64,000 nt of DNA from CAVYTF01 sp963708205 (GTDB taxonomy: Bacteria; Bacteroidota; Bacteroidia; Chitinophagales; Chitinophagaceae): positions 1,488,001-1,552,000 of the forward strand of contig OY970196.1 in assembly GCA_963708205.1 (NCBI GenBank). Direction: 5' to 3'. Each line of letters starts with the position of its first letter. Positions within the stretch are counted from its first letter, which is position 1. Positions 35,961 to 45,132 of this stretch are shown in pieces. A model generated the notes under the pieces. It searched no databases and was not told the origin of the DNA. It saw only the letters and a program-made list of their open reading frames with translations. A program made the translations under genes and the position numbers.

Positions 35961-37334
35961 TTAAAATAAAAGTTCATACACATTAGATATCTGACTTACT
36001 GCAACAACTTCAATGTTGAATTGCTTTTTATCAAATCCTTTTTTATTGTATTTCGAGATCACGATTTTCTCAAAACCCAATTTTGATGCTTCTGCAATTC
36101 TTTGCTCAATTCTGTTAACAGCCCGTATTTCACCATTCAATCCAACTTCTCCGGCAAAACAAATATGTTGCGAAAGCGGAACATCTTCATACGAAGAAAG
36201 CAACGCACAAATAACTGACAGATCGATTGACGGATCTTCTACTTTTATACCACCTGCAATGTTTACAAAAACATCTTTTAAACCAAAATGATAACCGCCT
36301 CTTTTTTCTAAAACCGCAAGCAACAATTGCAATCTCCGAAGATCAAAACCACTGACGGTTCTTTGCGGAGTTCCGTAAACACTTTGCGTTGCCAATGCCT
36401 GAACTTCAATCAACAATGGTCGCAAACCTTCCATAGTTGCGGCAATCGCACTTCCGCTAAGTTGTTCTTCTTTTTGCGTGATTAAAATTTCGGATGGGTT
36501 ATTTACTGCACGCATTCCTTCATTTGTCATTTCATAAATGCCAAGTTCTGCCGTGTTGCCAAAACGATTTTTTAATGTTCGTAAAATCCTATATGTGTAA
36601 TGCCTGTCACCTTCAAATTGCAAAACCGTATCTACCATGTGTTCCAAAATTTTTGGCCCGGCAATACTTCCATCTTTTGTAATGTGCCCGATCAAAAAAA
36701 CCGGCGTGTTTGTTTCTTTTGCAAAACGCTGAAACTCTGCAGCAGTTTCCCTTATCTGCGAAACACTTCCGGGTGATGAGTCAATCAAATTACTTTGCAA
36801 TGTTTGAATAGAATCAACAATTACAAGTTGCGGTTTTAGTTTTTTTATTTCATGAAAAATAGTTTGTGTTGTTGTTTCAGTAAGTAAAAAAAAATTATCG
36901 TTCTTAATTTTCAAACGATCTGCGCGCATTTTTATTTGTTGTTCACTTTCTTCGCCGCTGATATAAAGCACGCATGTATTTTTTAGTTGCAATGCATCCT
37001 GCAAAAACAAAGTGCTTTTACCAATGCCTGGTTCTCCTGCAACCAACACAATGCTTCCTGCAACAATGCCACCACCTAAAACCCTGTTCAGCTCAGCATC
37101 TTCGGTAACCAAACGTTTTTCTTCAATGCTGCTGACTTCATGCAATGCAATTGTTTTTGCCAAACGTTTTTCATCTTTATAATCATTCCAATTGTTTTCA
37201 TTTTTATTTCCGCCTTTATCAATCACTTCTTCAACAAATGTGTTCCATTGATTGCATGATGGACATTTGCCCAACCACTTTGCACTTTCATAACCGCAGT
37301 TGCTGCAAAAAAATGCAACTTTAATTTTACTCAT
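35961..37334 (-). CDS. radA: DNA repair protein RadA/Sms
   Basis: Branch-migration helicase of 457 residues. The N-terminal zinc finger is FFCSNCGYESAKWLGKCPSC, the RecA-like core has Walker A GEPGIGKST near residue 100, the RadA-specific KNRFG motif appears in LKNRFGNTAELGIY, and the C-terminal Lon-like domain has GLNGEIRAVNRIEQR. All parts are normal. comF follows without any gap. Confidence 0.95.
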   Translation of the reverse strand: MSKIKVAFFCSNCGYESAKWLGKCPSCNQWNTFVEEVIDKGGNKNENNWNDYKDEKRLAKTIALHEVSSIEEKRLVTEDAELNRVLGGGIVAGSIVLVAGEPGIGKSTLFLQDALQLKNTCVLYISGEESEQQIKMRADRLKIKNDNFFLLTETTTQTIFHEIKKLKPQLVIVDSIQTLQSNLIDSSPGSVSQIRETAAEFQRFAKETNTPVFLIGHITKDGSIAGPKILEHMVDTVLQFEGDRHYTYRILRTLKNRFGNTAELGIYEMTNEGMRAVNNPSEILITQKEEQLSGSAIAATMEGLRPLLIEVQALATQSVYGTPQRTVSGFDLRRLQLLLAVLEKRGGYHFGLKDVFVNIAGGIKVEDPSIDLSVICALLSSYEDVPLSQHICFAGEVGLNGEIRAVNRIEQRIAEASKLGFEKIVISKYNKKGFDKKQFNIEVVAVSQISNVYELLF

Positions 37335-37429
37335 TTGATAAAGATAAAGAAGATGTAATGCTGATGCTTTTTTAAAAAGAGTTATCTATTCAAAAAATGT
37401 TTGGTACATAATCATATGCAATATTCAAT

Positions 37430-37493
37430 AAAAAAGGTCGGCGCGAAAGCCAACCTTTTACTTACTAACCCATTAAATTCAGGTACTAAATTA
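37430..37493 (-). ncRNA. Candidate short RNA with terminator hairpin (element 1)
   Basis: On the minus strand a TTG, 18 nt, TAATTTAG pair (-7 box at 37486-37493, one mismatch) is followed by about 50 nt that end in a hairpin, AAAGGTTGGC with GCCGACCTTT (one U-G pair), at 37433-37458 and a T-run. It sits between rng and radA on their strand, about 170 nt past the rng stop, so it may be a processed or independent small RNA. It resembles the unit at 45517-45614. The remainder of this 294-nt gap shows nothing clear. Confidence 0.35.
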
Positions 37494-37628
37494 CAATAAT
37501 GAGGCACATTTCAAAATTATTTTTTATCGTTGTTGATAAATTTTTTGGGTGAAATTTAAATTGAATTTAAAGATGAAAAAACATCATTTTAACTGAATGA
37601 AATAAAAATGAATAAGTTATAAATGAAA

Positions 37629-39176
37629 TTAAAGTTTAATTTCTTCATTCTTCGCATCATAAAAATGAAATTCCGTCAAATAATAATCGGAATTTGATTT
37701 TATATTGATTTTGGTTTTATATTTTTTCTTCCACCGTCGTCTTATTGAAAAAAAGCCTTTTGTAAGGTGTGAAAATAAAATGGGATGTACAGTTAGTGTA
37801 AGATTTTTATGTTGATGCGTAACCAAATAATTAAGGCGCTTTTCTATTTCATCTTCCAGTAAAAATGTTGATGTTATCTTACCTGTTCCATTGCAACTCG
37901 GGCAAATTTCTGAAGTATTAATATTTACTTCAGGTCTCATTCTTTGCCGGGTGATCTGCATTAACCCAAATTTTGAAATGGGTAAAACCGCATGCTTTGC
38001 ACGATCTGTTTGCATGCAACGCTCCATTGCTTCCTGCACCTTTTTTTTATTATCAGGAAGTTTCATGTCAATAAAATCAACCACAATAATTCCTCCAATA
38101 TCGCGCAAACGCAGCTGCCGCGCCACTTCTTCAGCAGCTTCAAGATTTGTTTGTAGCGCATTTTCTTCCTGGTTATTGCTAACACTTTTGTAGCCGCTAT
38201 TAATATCAATTACATGAAGTGCTTCGGTATGTTCTATAATTAAATAAGCGCCGCTAGGTAAATTAACTGTTTTACCAAAAGATGCTTTTACCTGTTTTGT
38301 AATGCCGTATTGATCAAAAACAGAAACTCCGTTTTGAGCATAAGAAACAATATCGGCCTTTTCCGGAGCAAATTTTTGAATATAGTTTTGCGTTTCCACA
38401 AAAATATTTTTATCGTTTGTAATAATATTATTGAAATCTTCCGTCAACAGATCCCGCAGAATACTGGTAGTTTTGTTTTGCTCACTTAAAATTCGTTTTG
38501 GAGCTACTGCACCTTTAAGATTTTTTTGAATGGTTTTCCATGTTTCAATTAAAGAAAGCAGGTCTTCATGCAATTCTGCGGTATTTTTTCCTTCGGCAGC
38601 TGTGCGCACAATGACTCCAAAATTTTTTGGTTTAATAGATTCTATTATTTTTTGCAATCTGATTCGCTCATCCGAAGAATGGATTTTTTTTGAAACAGCA
38701 ACGACATCATTAAATGGAGTAACAACAACAAATCTTCCAGGTAAAGATATTTCGCAACTCAGCCGTGGACCCTTTGCAGCAATGGGTTCTTTTAAAATTT
38801 GTACAAGTATGCTTGGACGACCGTTTAAAACCTCGTTTATTTTTCCTGTTTTTACAATCTCAGGTTCTATATGAAATTTGGAGAAATCAAACCCTGTTTC
38901 GTTTTTATCATTCATCGCAAGTTGCGTGAATTTTAAGATAGAACGTGCATAAGGACTTAGATCAGTGTAGTGCAAAAAAGCATCTTTTTCAAAACCAACA
39001 TCAACAAAAGCCGCATTTAAACCAGGAATAAGTTTCTTCACTTTTCCAAGATATAAATCTCCAACGCCAAAATTGGCGTTTGCTTTTTCATTATGTAATT
39101 CCACCAGCTTTTTATCTTCTAAAAAAGCTATTTCTACACCTGCCGGAGCGGCATTAATAATTAATTCTTTGTTCAC
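37629..39176 (-). CDS. rng: Ribonuclease G/E family endoribonuclease
   Basis: RNase of about 515 residues. The N-terminal S1 domain has VGDLYLGKVKKLIPGLNAAFVDVG and the catalytic core has LRDIGGIIVVDFIDM with the metal-binding Asp, followed by the zinc-link CPSCNGTG. It lacks the long C-terminal scaffold of RNase E and so fits RNase G. A GTG at 39176 gives MNKELIINAAPAG, the common N-terminus in this phylum; a TTG at 39185 is also possible. The bS22-like mini-gene lies upstream on the same strand. Confidence 0.92.
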   Translation of the reverse strand: MNKELIINAAPAGVEIAFLEDKKLVELHNEKANANFGVGDLYLGKVKKLIPGLNAAFVDVGFEKDAFLHYTDLSPYARSILKFTQLAMNDKNETGFDFSKFHIEPEIVKTGKINEVLNGRPSILVQILKEPIAAKGPRLSCEISLPGRFVVVTPFNDVVAVSKKIHSSDERIRLQKIIESIKPKNFGVIVRTAAEGKNTAELHEDLLSLIETWKTIQKNLKGAVAPKRILSEQNKTTSILRDLLTEDFNNIITNDKNIFVETQNYIQKFAPEKADIVSYAQNGVSVFDQYGITKQVKASFGKTVNLPSGAYLIIEHTEALHVIDINSGYKSVSNNQEENALQTNLEAAEEVARQLRLRDIGGIIVVDFIDMKLPDNKKKVQEAMERCMQTDRAKHAVLPISKFGLMQITRQRMRPEVNINTSEICPSCNGTGKITSTFLLEDEIEKRLNYLVTHQHKNLTLTVHPILFSHLTKGFFSIRRRWKKKYKTKINIKSNSDYYLTEFHFYDAKNEEIKL

Positions 39177-39359
39177 ACATGGCAACTTTTAAAAGTTTAC
39201 AATTACAATTTCTTTCCATCACAAATTTTTGCAGAAAATGTGCGTTAAAAGCGTATCAAACACAACACCATCATTCCGCCACACCGGCTGCTTTAATTTT
39301 TGATAAGGAAACGTAAAAGCTGCGAAGAGAGGAATAGCCTTGCAATGTCTCAAGAAAAA

Positions 39360-39455
39360 TTATTTATTTTTCTTCTTATGACGGTTTTTTCTAAGTCTTT
39401 TTTTTCTTTTATGCGTCGCTATTTTATGACGCTTTCTTTTTTTACCACAAGGCAT
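39360..39455 (-). CDS. bS22/mS38-like (AURKAIP1/COX24-domain) ribosomal mini-protein
   Basis: A 31-codon frame: ATG at 39455, TAA at 39360. The product starts MPCGKKRKRHKIATHKRKKR and ends LRKNRHKKKNK; 20 of 31 residues are Lys, Arg or His. The pattern KKRKRHKIxxHKRKKRLRKNR is that of the AURKAIP1/COX24 C-terminal domain, the core of mitochondrial ribosomal protein mS38 and of the actinobacterial small-subunit protein bS22. It would bind near the decoding site of the 30S subunit. It lies upstream of rng on the same strand with a 184-nt gap. It is shorter than most gene-finder limits. Confidence 0.75.
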   Translation of the reverse strand: MPCGKKRKRHKIATHKRKKRLRKNRHKKKNK

Positions 39456-39484
39456 TTAAAAATTTTTAGTTATAAAATCAAATT

Positions 39485-40327
39485 TTATTGCAAAGCGCTT
39501 ATGCGCTGTTCAATCTCTTTTTTCGCATCGGGTACAGAAATCATATTTTCTGCATTCTTATACCATTTAATTGCGTTTGCTCTATCTCCTTTTTGATCAT
39601 ACGCTTCTGCAATGTGAAAAACAGCTTCAACATTATCGGGCTGTTTTTTTACCACGATTAAAAACCGCTCAATCGCTTTATCAAATTGTCCGCTTCTTAT
39701 GCCGCCTAAACCTAAAATCATTTGCGCATATAAATTATTCGGGTCTTTTTCGGCAATTTGTCGAATTGCCAAAATACCTTGCATTGGGCTATCGGAAATA
39801 TTGCCAAACATATAACAAGCACCGATGCCAATTTTCGCAGAATCATTTGCAGGATTGATTTGCAGCGATTTATCAAAAAGAGCTTTTGCATTTATTGCCA
39901 ACCAGTTTTGCATTGCAGCATTATCTTCTGCCAATAAACTTTGCAGCAATATTTGGGCAGCAAAGTTGAGCTTTTTTTCAGAATTTTCCAACTTAGCTGC
40001 TTCGCCCATATAATAAGCTCCTAAATTTTCATCATGCATCGAATCTCCCCAAAAAGTTGACAGTTGATTATAGACTAAAATTTGCTGGTTTTTAACGTCG
40101 CCTCTAACTACACTATTTTCTAATTGTGATAAACGATTTATCTGTGCAGCAGAAAGTTTTGTTTTTGCTTTTAGCAAAATATCATTGGTAGAAATTGTAG
40201 TTGCATTATTTTGAACAGCAACCGGCCTAGGCAAATCTTTTTTATCAGGAATGGTTCTTCCAAAAAAAAATAATAATACAAATACAATTATTGCAGAAAA
40301 TATAAGAATGAATTGTTGCCTTCTCAT
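39485..40327 (-). CDS. Tetratricopeptide-repeat protein with N-terminal membrane anchor
   Basis: Protein of 280 residues with one N-terminal transmembrane helix (FILIFSAIIVFVLLFFFG) and at least three TPR-like helix pairs in the rest, such as NNLYAQMILGLGGIRSGQFDKAIERF and PDNVEAVFHIAEAYDQKGDRANAIKWYK, read in parts. TPRs serve protein-protein contact; no enzymatic motif is seen. It lies between HU and the bS22-like gene in a conserved Bacteroidota gene order leading to mutY and the gld genes. The partner protein is unknown. Confidence 0.82.
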   Translation of the reverse strand: MRRQQFILIFSAIIVFVLLFFFGRTIPDKKDLPRPVAVQNNATTISTNDILLKAKTKLSAAQINRLSQLENSVVRGDVKNQQILVYNQLSTFWGDSMHDENLGAYYMGEAAKLENSEKKLNFAAQILLQSLLAEDNAAMQNWLAINAKALFDKSLQINPANDSAKIGIGACYMFGNISDSPMQGILAIRQIAEKDPNNLYAQMILGLGGIRSGQFDKAIERFLIVVKKQPDNVEAVFHIAEAYDQKGDRANAIKWYKNAENMISVPDAKKEIEQRISALQ

Positions 40328-40348
40328 CAGAAAAAATAGAGGGCAAAG

Positions 40349-40639
40349 TTAACGTGCATTGTGCATCTGTTTTACGTCATGCATAAATTCTTTTGAGGGT
40401 TTGAACGCAGGAATAAAATGCTCCGGGATTTCTACGGCAATATTTTTTTTAATATTTCTTCCAATTTTTGCAGCTCTTTTTTTTGTGATAAAACTACCGA
40501 AGCCCCGAATATAAATATTTTCGCCACGGGCAATGTTATGTTTAATCTCTTTCAACATGGTTTCAATCGTTACCAGCACATCAACTTTCGGAATGCCGGT
40601 TTTGTCTGAGATGTTATTAATAAGATCTGACTTTCGCAT
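40349..40639 (-). CDS. HU/IHF family DNA-binding protein
   Basis: Histone-like protein of 96 residues. MRKSDLINNISDKTGIPKVDV, the IYIRGFGSFITKKRAAKIGRN beta-arm region and the VEIPEHFIPAFKPSKEF segment match the family; the arm residue Pro of HU/IHF is within EIPEHFIPAFKPS. It dimerises and bends DNA. Whether it is closer to HU or IHF cannot be decided by eye. Divergent from mutY. Confidence 0.92.
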   Translation of the reverse strand: MRKSDLINNISDKTGIPKVDVLVTIETMLKEIKHNIARGENIYIRGFGSFITKKRAAKIGRNIKKNIAVEIPEHFIPAFKPSKEFMHDVKQMHNAR

Positions 40640-40753
40640 ACAAAAAAATTTATTGAGGGTTGCAATGAAAATAAGAAAAATAAAAATAAAAGAAAAATTT
40701 TTATTGCGAACTATTCTTTTTTATCCCGTCCGCATAAAATAATTTGCCATGAA

Positions 40754-41812
40754 ATGCAACTGAAATTTTTTACTCAATTATTAATGGATTGGCATTTGTC
40801 ACAAAATAAAAGGCAAATGCCTTGGAAAGGTGAAAAAGATCCTTATAAAATCTGGCTCAGCGAAATAATTTTGCAACAAACAAGGGTAGAGCAAGGGCAG
40901 CATTATTATGAAAAATTCATTCAAAAATTTCCTACAATTTCGCATCTTGCAAACGCGCAGGATGCTGATGTATTCAAGGTTTGGGAAGGTTTGGGTTATT
41001 ATAACAGATGCAAAAATTTACTTTTTTCTGCGAGATTGATTGCCAAAGAAAAGCAAGCAATTTTTCCCAATAATTATGATGATATTTTGGCAATAAAAGG
41101 AGTTGGAAATTATACGGCCGCAGCAATCGCTTCATTTGCTTTTGATTTGCCTCATGCAGTTGTTGATGGCAACGTGTACAGGGTTTTAGCAAGATTCTTT
41201 GCAATTGACATTGCAATTGATGATGCAAAAGGCAAAAAAGTTTTTTCTGCATTAGCCGAAAAATTGCTGGATAAAAAAAATGCAGCAAGCTATAATCAAG
41301 CGATCATGGATTTTGGTGCTACAATTTGCAAACCTTATTTACCGCTTTGCAATATTTGCCCGCTTGAAAAAAATTGCGAAGCATATCAAAGAAATCTTGT
41401 AAATAAACTGCCTATAAAAGAAAAAATACTTATAAAAAAAACCCGCTGGTTTACTTACTTTTTATTTTGCTTAAACGAAAAGGTATTTGTGCGACTGAGA
41501 AGTGGTAAAGACATTTGGCAAAACCTCAATGAATTTTATTTAATTGAAACACCAGAAAAAATTTGCTGGACAAATAAAGAAATCGAACGACAACTTTTGA
41601 TTCAGCTTAAAATAAAAAACGCAGGCATCACATCTGTTTCTCCTTTTTTTTCGCAGCAGCTCACGCATCAAACAATAAAAGGTCAATTTATAAAAGTACA
41701 ATTAAAAAAAATGCCTGATACACTTCAATCATACCAATGCAGTCCATACAATAAATTAAACAGAATTGCTTTTCCTCAATTCATTAATCAATATCTAAAA
41801 ACACAGCAATAA
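40754..41812 (+). CDS. mutY: A/G-specific adenine DNA glycosylase
   Basis: Removes A mispaired with 8-oxoG; 352 residues. Present are the catalytic Glu segment SEIILQQTRVEQ, the helix-hairpin-helix IKGVGNYTAAAI, the catalytic Asp in AVVDGNVYRVLAR, and the [4Fe-4S] cluster CKPYLPLCNICPLEKNC with spacing C-x6-C-x2-C-x5-C. The C-terminal NUDIX-like 8-oxoG-recognition domain is divergent. First gene of the mutY-ssb-gldE-gldD run known from Flavobacterium. Confidence 0.95.
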   Translation: MQLKFFTQLLMDWHLSQNKRQMPWKGEKDPYKIWLSEIILQQTRVEQGQHYYEKFIQKFPTISHLANAQDADVFKVWEGLGYYNRCKNLLFSARLIAKEKQAIFPNNYDDILAIKGVGNYTAAAIASFAFDLPHAVVDGNVYRVLARFFAIDIAIDDAKGKKVFSALAEKLLDKKNAASYNQAIMDFGATICKPYLPLCNICPLEKNCEAYQRNLVNKLPIKEKILIKKTRWFTYFLFCLNEKVFVRLRSGKDIWQNLNEFYLIETPEKICWTNKEIERQLLIQLKIKNAGITSVSPFFSQQLTHQTIKGQFIKVQLKKMPDTLQSYQCSPYNKLNRIAFPQFINQYLKTQQ

Positions 41813-41901
41813 ACATTGAATTTTTTTAAATTAAATTTTGCTGTTACTATATTCTTTTTTTTATTTAATTTTCAGAAAGTTTTCAAAAGAAAAATTTTTT
41901 T

Positions 41902-42351
41902 ATGAGAGGCGTAAACAGAGTGATGCTCATCGGCAATCTCGGAAAAGATCCTGACCTGCAGCATTTGGAAGGAAATATTTCTGTTGCAAAATTTCCTCTT
42001 GCAACTACGGAAACATTTAAAGATAAAGGAGGAAGACTTAACTCGCAAACTGAATGGCACACTATAGTTTTATGGCGCGGACTTGCAGATCTCGCTCATA
42101 AATATTTACACAAAGGCAGTCTTATTTATGTAGAAGGCCGGTTGCGTACCAGAAGCTGGGAAGATAAAGAAGGTTTAAAAAAATTTGCTACAGAAATTGT
42201 GGGTGATAATTTAATAATGCTTGATAAAAGAAATGAAGGTGGCGCTTATCATGCCGGAGCAGCTGCACATACAGATAGCGGCGAAACATTTAATACAGAC
42301 GATGCGCCTTTACCGCCACCAACAAATGAATCAGAAGGTTTACCTTTTTAG
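41902..42351 (+). CDS. ssb: Single-stranded DNA-binding protein
   Basis: OB-fold protein of 149 residues. It begins MRGVNRVMLIGNLGKDPDL and has TEWHTIVLWRGLADLAHKYL and LIYVEGRLRTRSWEDKEG, all typical of SSB. The C-terminal tip ESEGLPF corresponds to the acidic partner-binding tail, though less acidic than DDDIPF. It lies between mutY and gldE in the conserved gliding-gene neighbourhood. Confidence 0.95.
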   Translation: MRGVNRVMLIGNLGKDPDLQHLEGNISVAKFPLATTETFKDKGGRLNSQTEWHTIVLWRGLADLAHKYLHKGSLIYVEGRLRTRSWEDKEGLKKFATEIVGDNLIMLDKRNEGGAYHAGAAAHTDSGETFNTDDAPLPPPTNESEGLPF

Positions 42352-42429
42352 CAATATTGTAAAACAACATGATCTTGTTGTTGATTAAAACCATTTAATT
42401 TGGCACTCCATTTTGCGCTGGTAAACATT

Positions 42430-43725
42430 ATGACAAAAATTTGTGCAGCGTATATTGATCCACAGGCAACTACTGTTCTCATCATACTTTTAGTATTATC
42501 ACTTGTTTTTTCTTTTGCTGTTTCCGGTGCAGAAGTCGCTTTTTTTTCTCTCACATTTAAAGATGTAAATCTTCTGAAAACCAAGCAGCAATTGGCTTAT
42601 AAGAGAATCGTGAACTTGCTTGAAACACCGAAAATCTTATATGGCGCATTGTACATAGCCAATACATTTGCATCAATTGCCGTCATCATTATTGCAAGTC
42701 TTCTTATTGATGATTTACTGCAATTAAAAGAAATGACTTGGGGATGGTTCGCTGCTTTTTTTGCCAAAGCAATTATTATTTCATCGCTGCTTATTTTGTT
42801 TGCCCAAGTGTTACCTAAAATGTATGCACGCCAAAACAATCTTCGATTTGCAAAAGATTTTGGCTCGATAACCGAAGGTGTATTTTATATTTTTGGAAGA
42901 ATGGGAAATTGGTTAATGACATATTCTGATCTGCTGGAAACAAAACTGGGCAAAAAAAATATCGAAACATTAACCGAAGAAGAATTACAAAATACAAGCT
43001 CCGAAGAAAGAAATATTTTGAAAGGAGTAGAAAAATTTGGCGATATCACAGTGAAACAAATCATGCGAACAAGGCTGGATGTAAGCGCCATAAGTGAAAA
43101 AGTAAATTTTGAAGAATTGCTGAAATGCATACAGGCACTACATTATAGCCGCATTCCGGTTTACAAAGAAAGCCTTGATGAAATATCAGGAATGATACAT
43201 ACAAAAGATGTGTTGCCATATATTGATGAAAAAGAAAATTATGATTGGCATACTTTAATGCGCCCGGTTTATTTTGTTCATGAAAATAAATTGATAGAAG
43301 ATCTGCTGCGCGAATTTCAAAGTAAGCGAATGCACTTTGCTGTGGTTGTAGATGAGTTTGGCGGCACAAGCGGCATTGTAACAATGGAAGATATAATGGA
43401 AGAAATTATTGGTGATATTAAAGATGAGTTTGATGAAGATGATGGTTATTATAAAAAGCTTGATGAATATAATTATATATTCGAAGGCAAGACAATGATT
43501 TATGATGTATGCAAAGCTTTGAAGATCCCTTTATCTACTTTCGACAAAGTAAAAGGTGAAAGCGACTCCCTTGCCGGATTAATGCTGGAGATAGCGGGAG
43601 AAATTCCCAAACTCAACCAGGCAGCCACTTCCGGAGATTTCAAATTCACTGCTTTAGAAGTAGAAAAAAATCGTCTGCTGAAAATTAAAGTTTCAATTAA
43701 GCATGAAGAAAATAAAGTTTCTTAA
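42430..43725 (+). CDS. gldE: Gliding motility-associated protein GldE (CNNM/CBS-domain membrane protein)
   Basis: Membrane protein of about 431 residues: a DUF21/CNNM transmembrane domain in the first 190 residues, then a CBS pair (TRLDVSAISEKVNFEEL and MRPVYFVHENKLIEDLL), then FAVVVDEFGGTSGIVTMED and a CorC/HlyC C-terminal domain. The position directly before gldD and after ssb identifies GldE, needed for gliding and T9SS function in Flavobacterium. The ATG at 42430 is preferred over a TTG at 42400. It overlaps gldD by 23 nt. Confidence 0.9.
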   Translation: MTKICAAYIDPQATTVLIILLVLSLVFSFAVSGAEVAFFSLTFKDVNLLKTKQQLAYKRIVNLLETPKILYGALYIANTFASIAVIIIASLLIDDLLQLKEMTWGWFAAFFAKAIIISSLLILFAQVLPKMYARQNNLRFAKDFGSITEGVFYIFGRMGNWLMTYSDLLETKLGKKNIETLTEEELQNTSSEERNILKGVEKFGDITVKQIMRTRLDVSAISEKVNFEELLKCIQALHYSRIPVYKESLDEISGMIHTKDVLPYIDEKENYDWHTLMRPVYFVHENKLIEDLLREFQSKRMHFAVVVDEFGGTSGIVTMEDIMEEIIGDIKDEFDEDDGYYKKLDEYNYIFEGKTMIYDVCKALKIPLSTFDKVKGESDSLAGLMLEIAGEIPKLNQAATSGDFKFTALEVEKNRLLKIKVSIKHEENKVS

Positions 43726-44299
43726 TTCATTATTGGTAATATTTTTTTTATTGGATTCATGCAACAGCCCTTATGTTCCAAAACCTGAAGGATATTTTAA
43801 AATAAATTTTCCTGAGAAAAAATACATCACTTTTAATGAACCTGGATATCCTTATACTTTTGAATATCCGGTGTACGCAAAGGTTTCAAAGGACAGCAGT
43901 TTTTTTGGAGACACTCCCGAAAATCCATGGTGGATAAATATTGAGTTTCCTCAATTTGATGCAAACATTTACGTAAGCTATAAAGCAATCGGAAAAAATA
44001 AATTACAAAAATTAATTGATGATGCTTTCAACCTTACAAACAAACATACTATTATGGCAACTGCTATTGATGATTCTTTAATAATAACTCCTAATAATAT
44101 TCACGGAATGTTTTTTAAAGTTAGTGGTGAAGTTGCAACTGCAAATCAATTTTTTCTTACAGATTCTACTAAAAATTTTCTACGTGGTGCTTTGTATTTC
44201 AATGCTACTCCTAATGAAGATTCTTTAAAACCTGTGAATGATTTTATAGTAAAAGACATGCAGCATCTTATAAATACCTTCAACTGGAAAACCAAATAA
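43703..44299 (+). CDS. gldD: Gliding motility lipoprotein GldD
   Basis: Lipoprotein of 198 residues with the signal ending LLDSC (Cys20) and the conserved opening YVPKPEGYFKINFPEKKY typical of GldD. FEYPVYAKVSKDS and NPWWINIEFPQF are further family segments. GldD is required for gliding and for stable type IX secretion components; its biochemical role is not known. It overlaps gldE by 23 nt, so translation is coupled. T9SS cargo proteins occur at 55.8 and 58.2 kb. Confidence 0.9.
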   Translation: MKKIKFLNSLLVIFFLLDSCNSPYVPKPEGYFKINFPEKKYITFNEPGYPYTFEYPVYAKVSKDSSFFGDTPENPWWINIEFPQFDANIYVSYKAIGKNKLQKLIDDAFNLTNKHTIMATAIDDSLIITPNNIHGMFFKVSGEVATANQFFLTDSTKNFLRGALYFNATPNEDSLKPVNDFIVKDMQHLINTFNWKTK

Positions 44300-44485
44300 C
44301 GACTTCAGCGAAAAAGATCATCAAACTCAAATATTTCTAAACATTCTATAAAACGTAGTCCAGATAAGGCTTTCATTCAATTTTTACATTTACATTTTTC
44401 AGAAATAATTGTACTGAAAAAACTTTTTTTCATCAACTCACGTAAGTGATTGAAACAATTAATTATTAAAACACAAAAATTTTTT

Positions 44486-45049
44486 ATGAAAAAGTTATTT
44501 AAACCCTTCAAAATTTTATTGGCATCTGCACTATTAATTGCAGGCACGTCAATGGCTCAGGAAAAAACAGTAATGGTTGGGGGAGCAGCAATGTATCCAA
44601 GCAAAAACATTGTTGAAAATGCGCTCAACTCTAAAGATCACACAACGTTAGTTGCTGCTGTAAAAGCTGCAGGCTTAGTTGAAACTTTAGAAGGTGATGG
44701 ACCTTTTACAGTATTTGCTCCGACTAACGAAGCATTTGCAAAACTTCCTGCCGGCACTGTAGATAATTTATTGAAACCGGAAAACAAAGACAAGCTTACA
44801 GCTATTCTTACTTATCATGTTATTGCGGGCAACATTGACAGTAAAACATTAATGAGCTGGATCAAGAAAAATGGCGGTTCTTACTCTGCAAAAACAGTAC
44901 AGGGCGGCATGTTGAAATTTTGGATGAAAGGAAGCAATCTTTATGTAACTGACGAAAGTGGTAACAGCGCTAAGATCACTATCAAAGACGTGTATCAAAA
45001 AAATGGTGTGATACATGTAATTGATACAGTGTTATTGCCGAAGATGTAA
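44486..45049 (+). CDS. Secreted fasciclin (FAS1) domain protein
   Basis: Protein of 187 residues with a signal peptide ending GTSMAQ and a single FAS1 domain with both signature segments: GPFTVFAPTNEAFAKLPAGT and the closing KNGVIHVIDTVLLP. TYHVIAGNI lies between. FAS1 domains mediate adhesion or bind small ligands at the cell surface. The ATG at 44486 gives the correct signal peptide; the frame is open 12 codons further. It has its own terminator and a 150-nt upstream gap with no evident consensus promoter. Confidence 0.9.
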   Translation: MKKLFKPFKILLASALLIAGTSMAQEKTVMVGGAAMYPSKNIVENALNSKDHTTLVAAVKAAGLVETLEGDGPFTVFAPTNEAFAKLPAGTVDNLLKPENKDKLTAILTYHVIAGNIDSKTLMSWIKKNGGSYSAKTVQGGMLKFWMKGSNLYVTDESGNSAKITIKDVYQKNGVIHVIDTVLLPKM

Positions 45050-45074
45050 CTTATATTAATAAAGTGTGAATAAG

Positions 45075-45101
45075 GCTGCCAATCAATGGCAGCTTTTTTT
45101 T
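45075..45101 (+). terminator. Intrinsic terminator after the fasciclin gene
   Basis: GCTGCCA and TGGCAGC form a 7-bp stem around ATCAA, followed by eight T, 26 nt after the stop codon. Confidence 0.85.
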
Positions 45102-45106
45102 ATTTA

Positions 45107-45114
45107 TACATTTG
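45107..45114 (+). promoter_or_regulatory. -7 promoter box of the VanZ-like gene
   Basis: TACATTTG matches TANNTTTG, directly behind the fasciclin terminator and 18 nt before the TTG start at 45133. Confidence 0.45.
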
Positions 45115-45132
45115 CGCAAAAATTAAAATATT

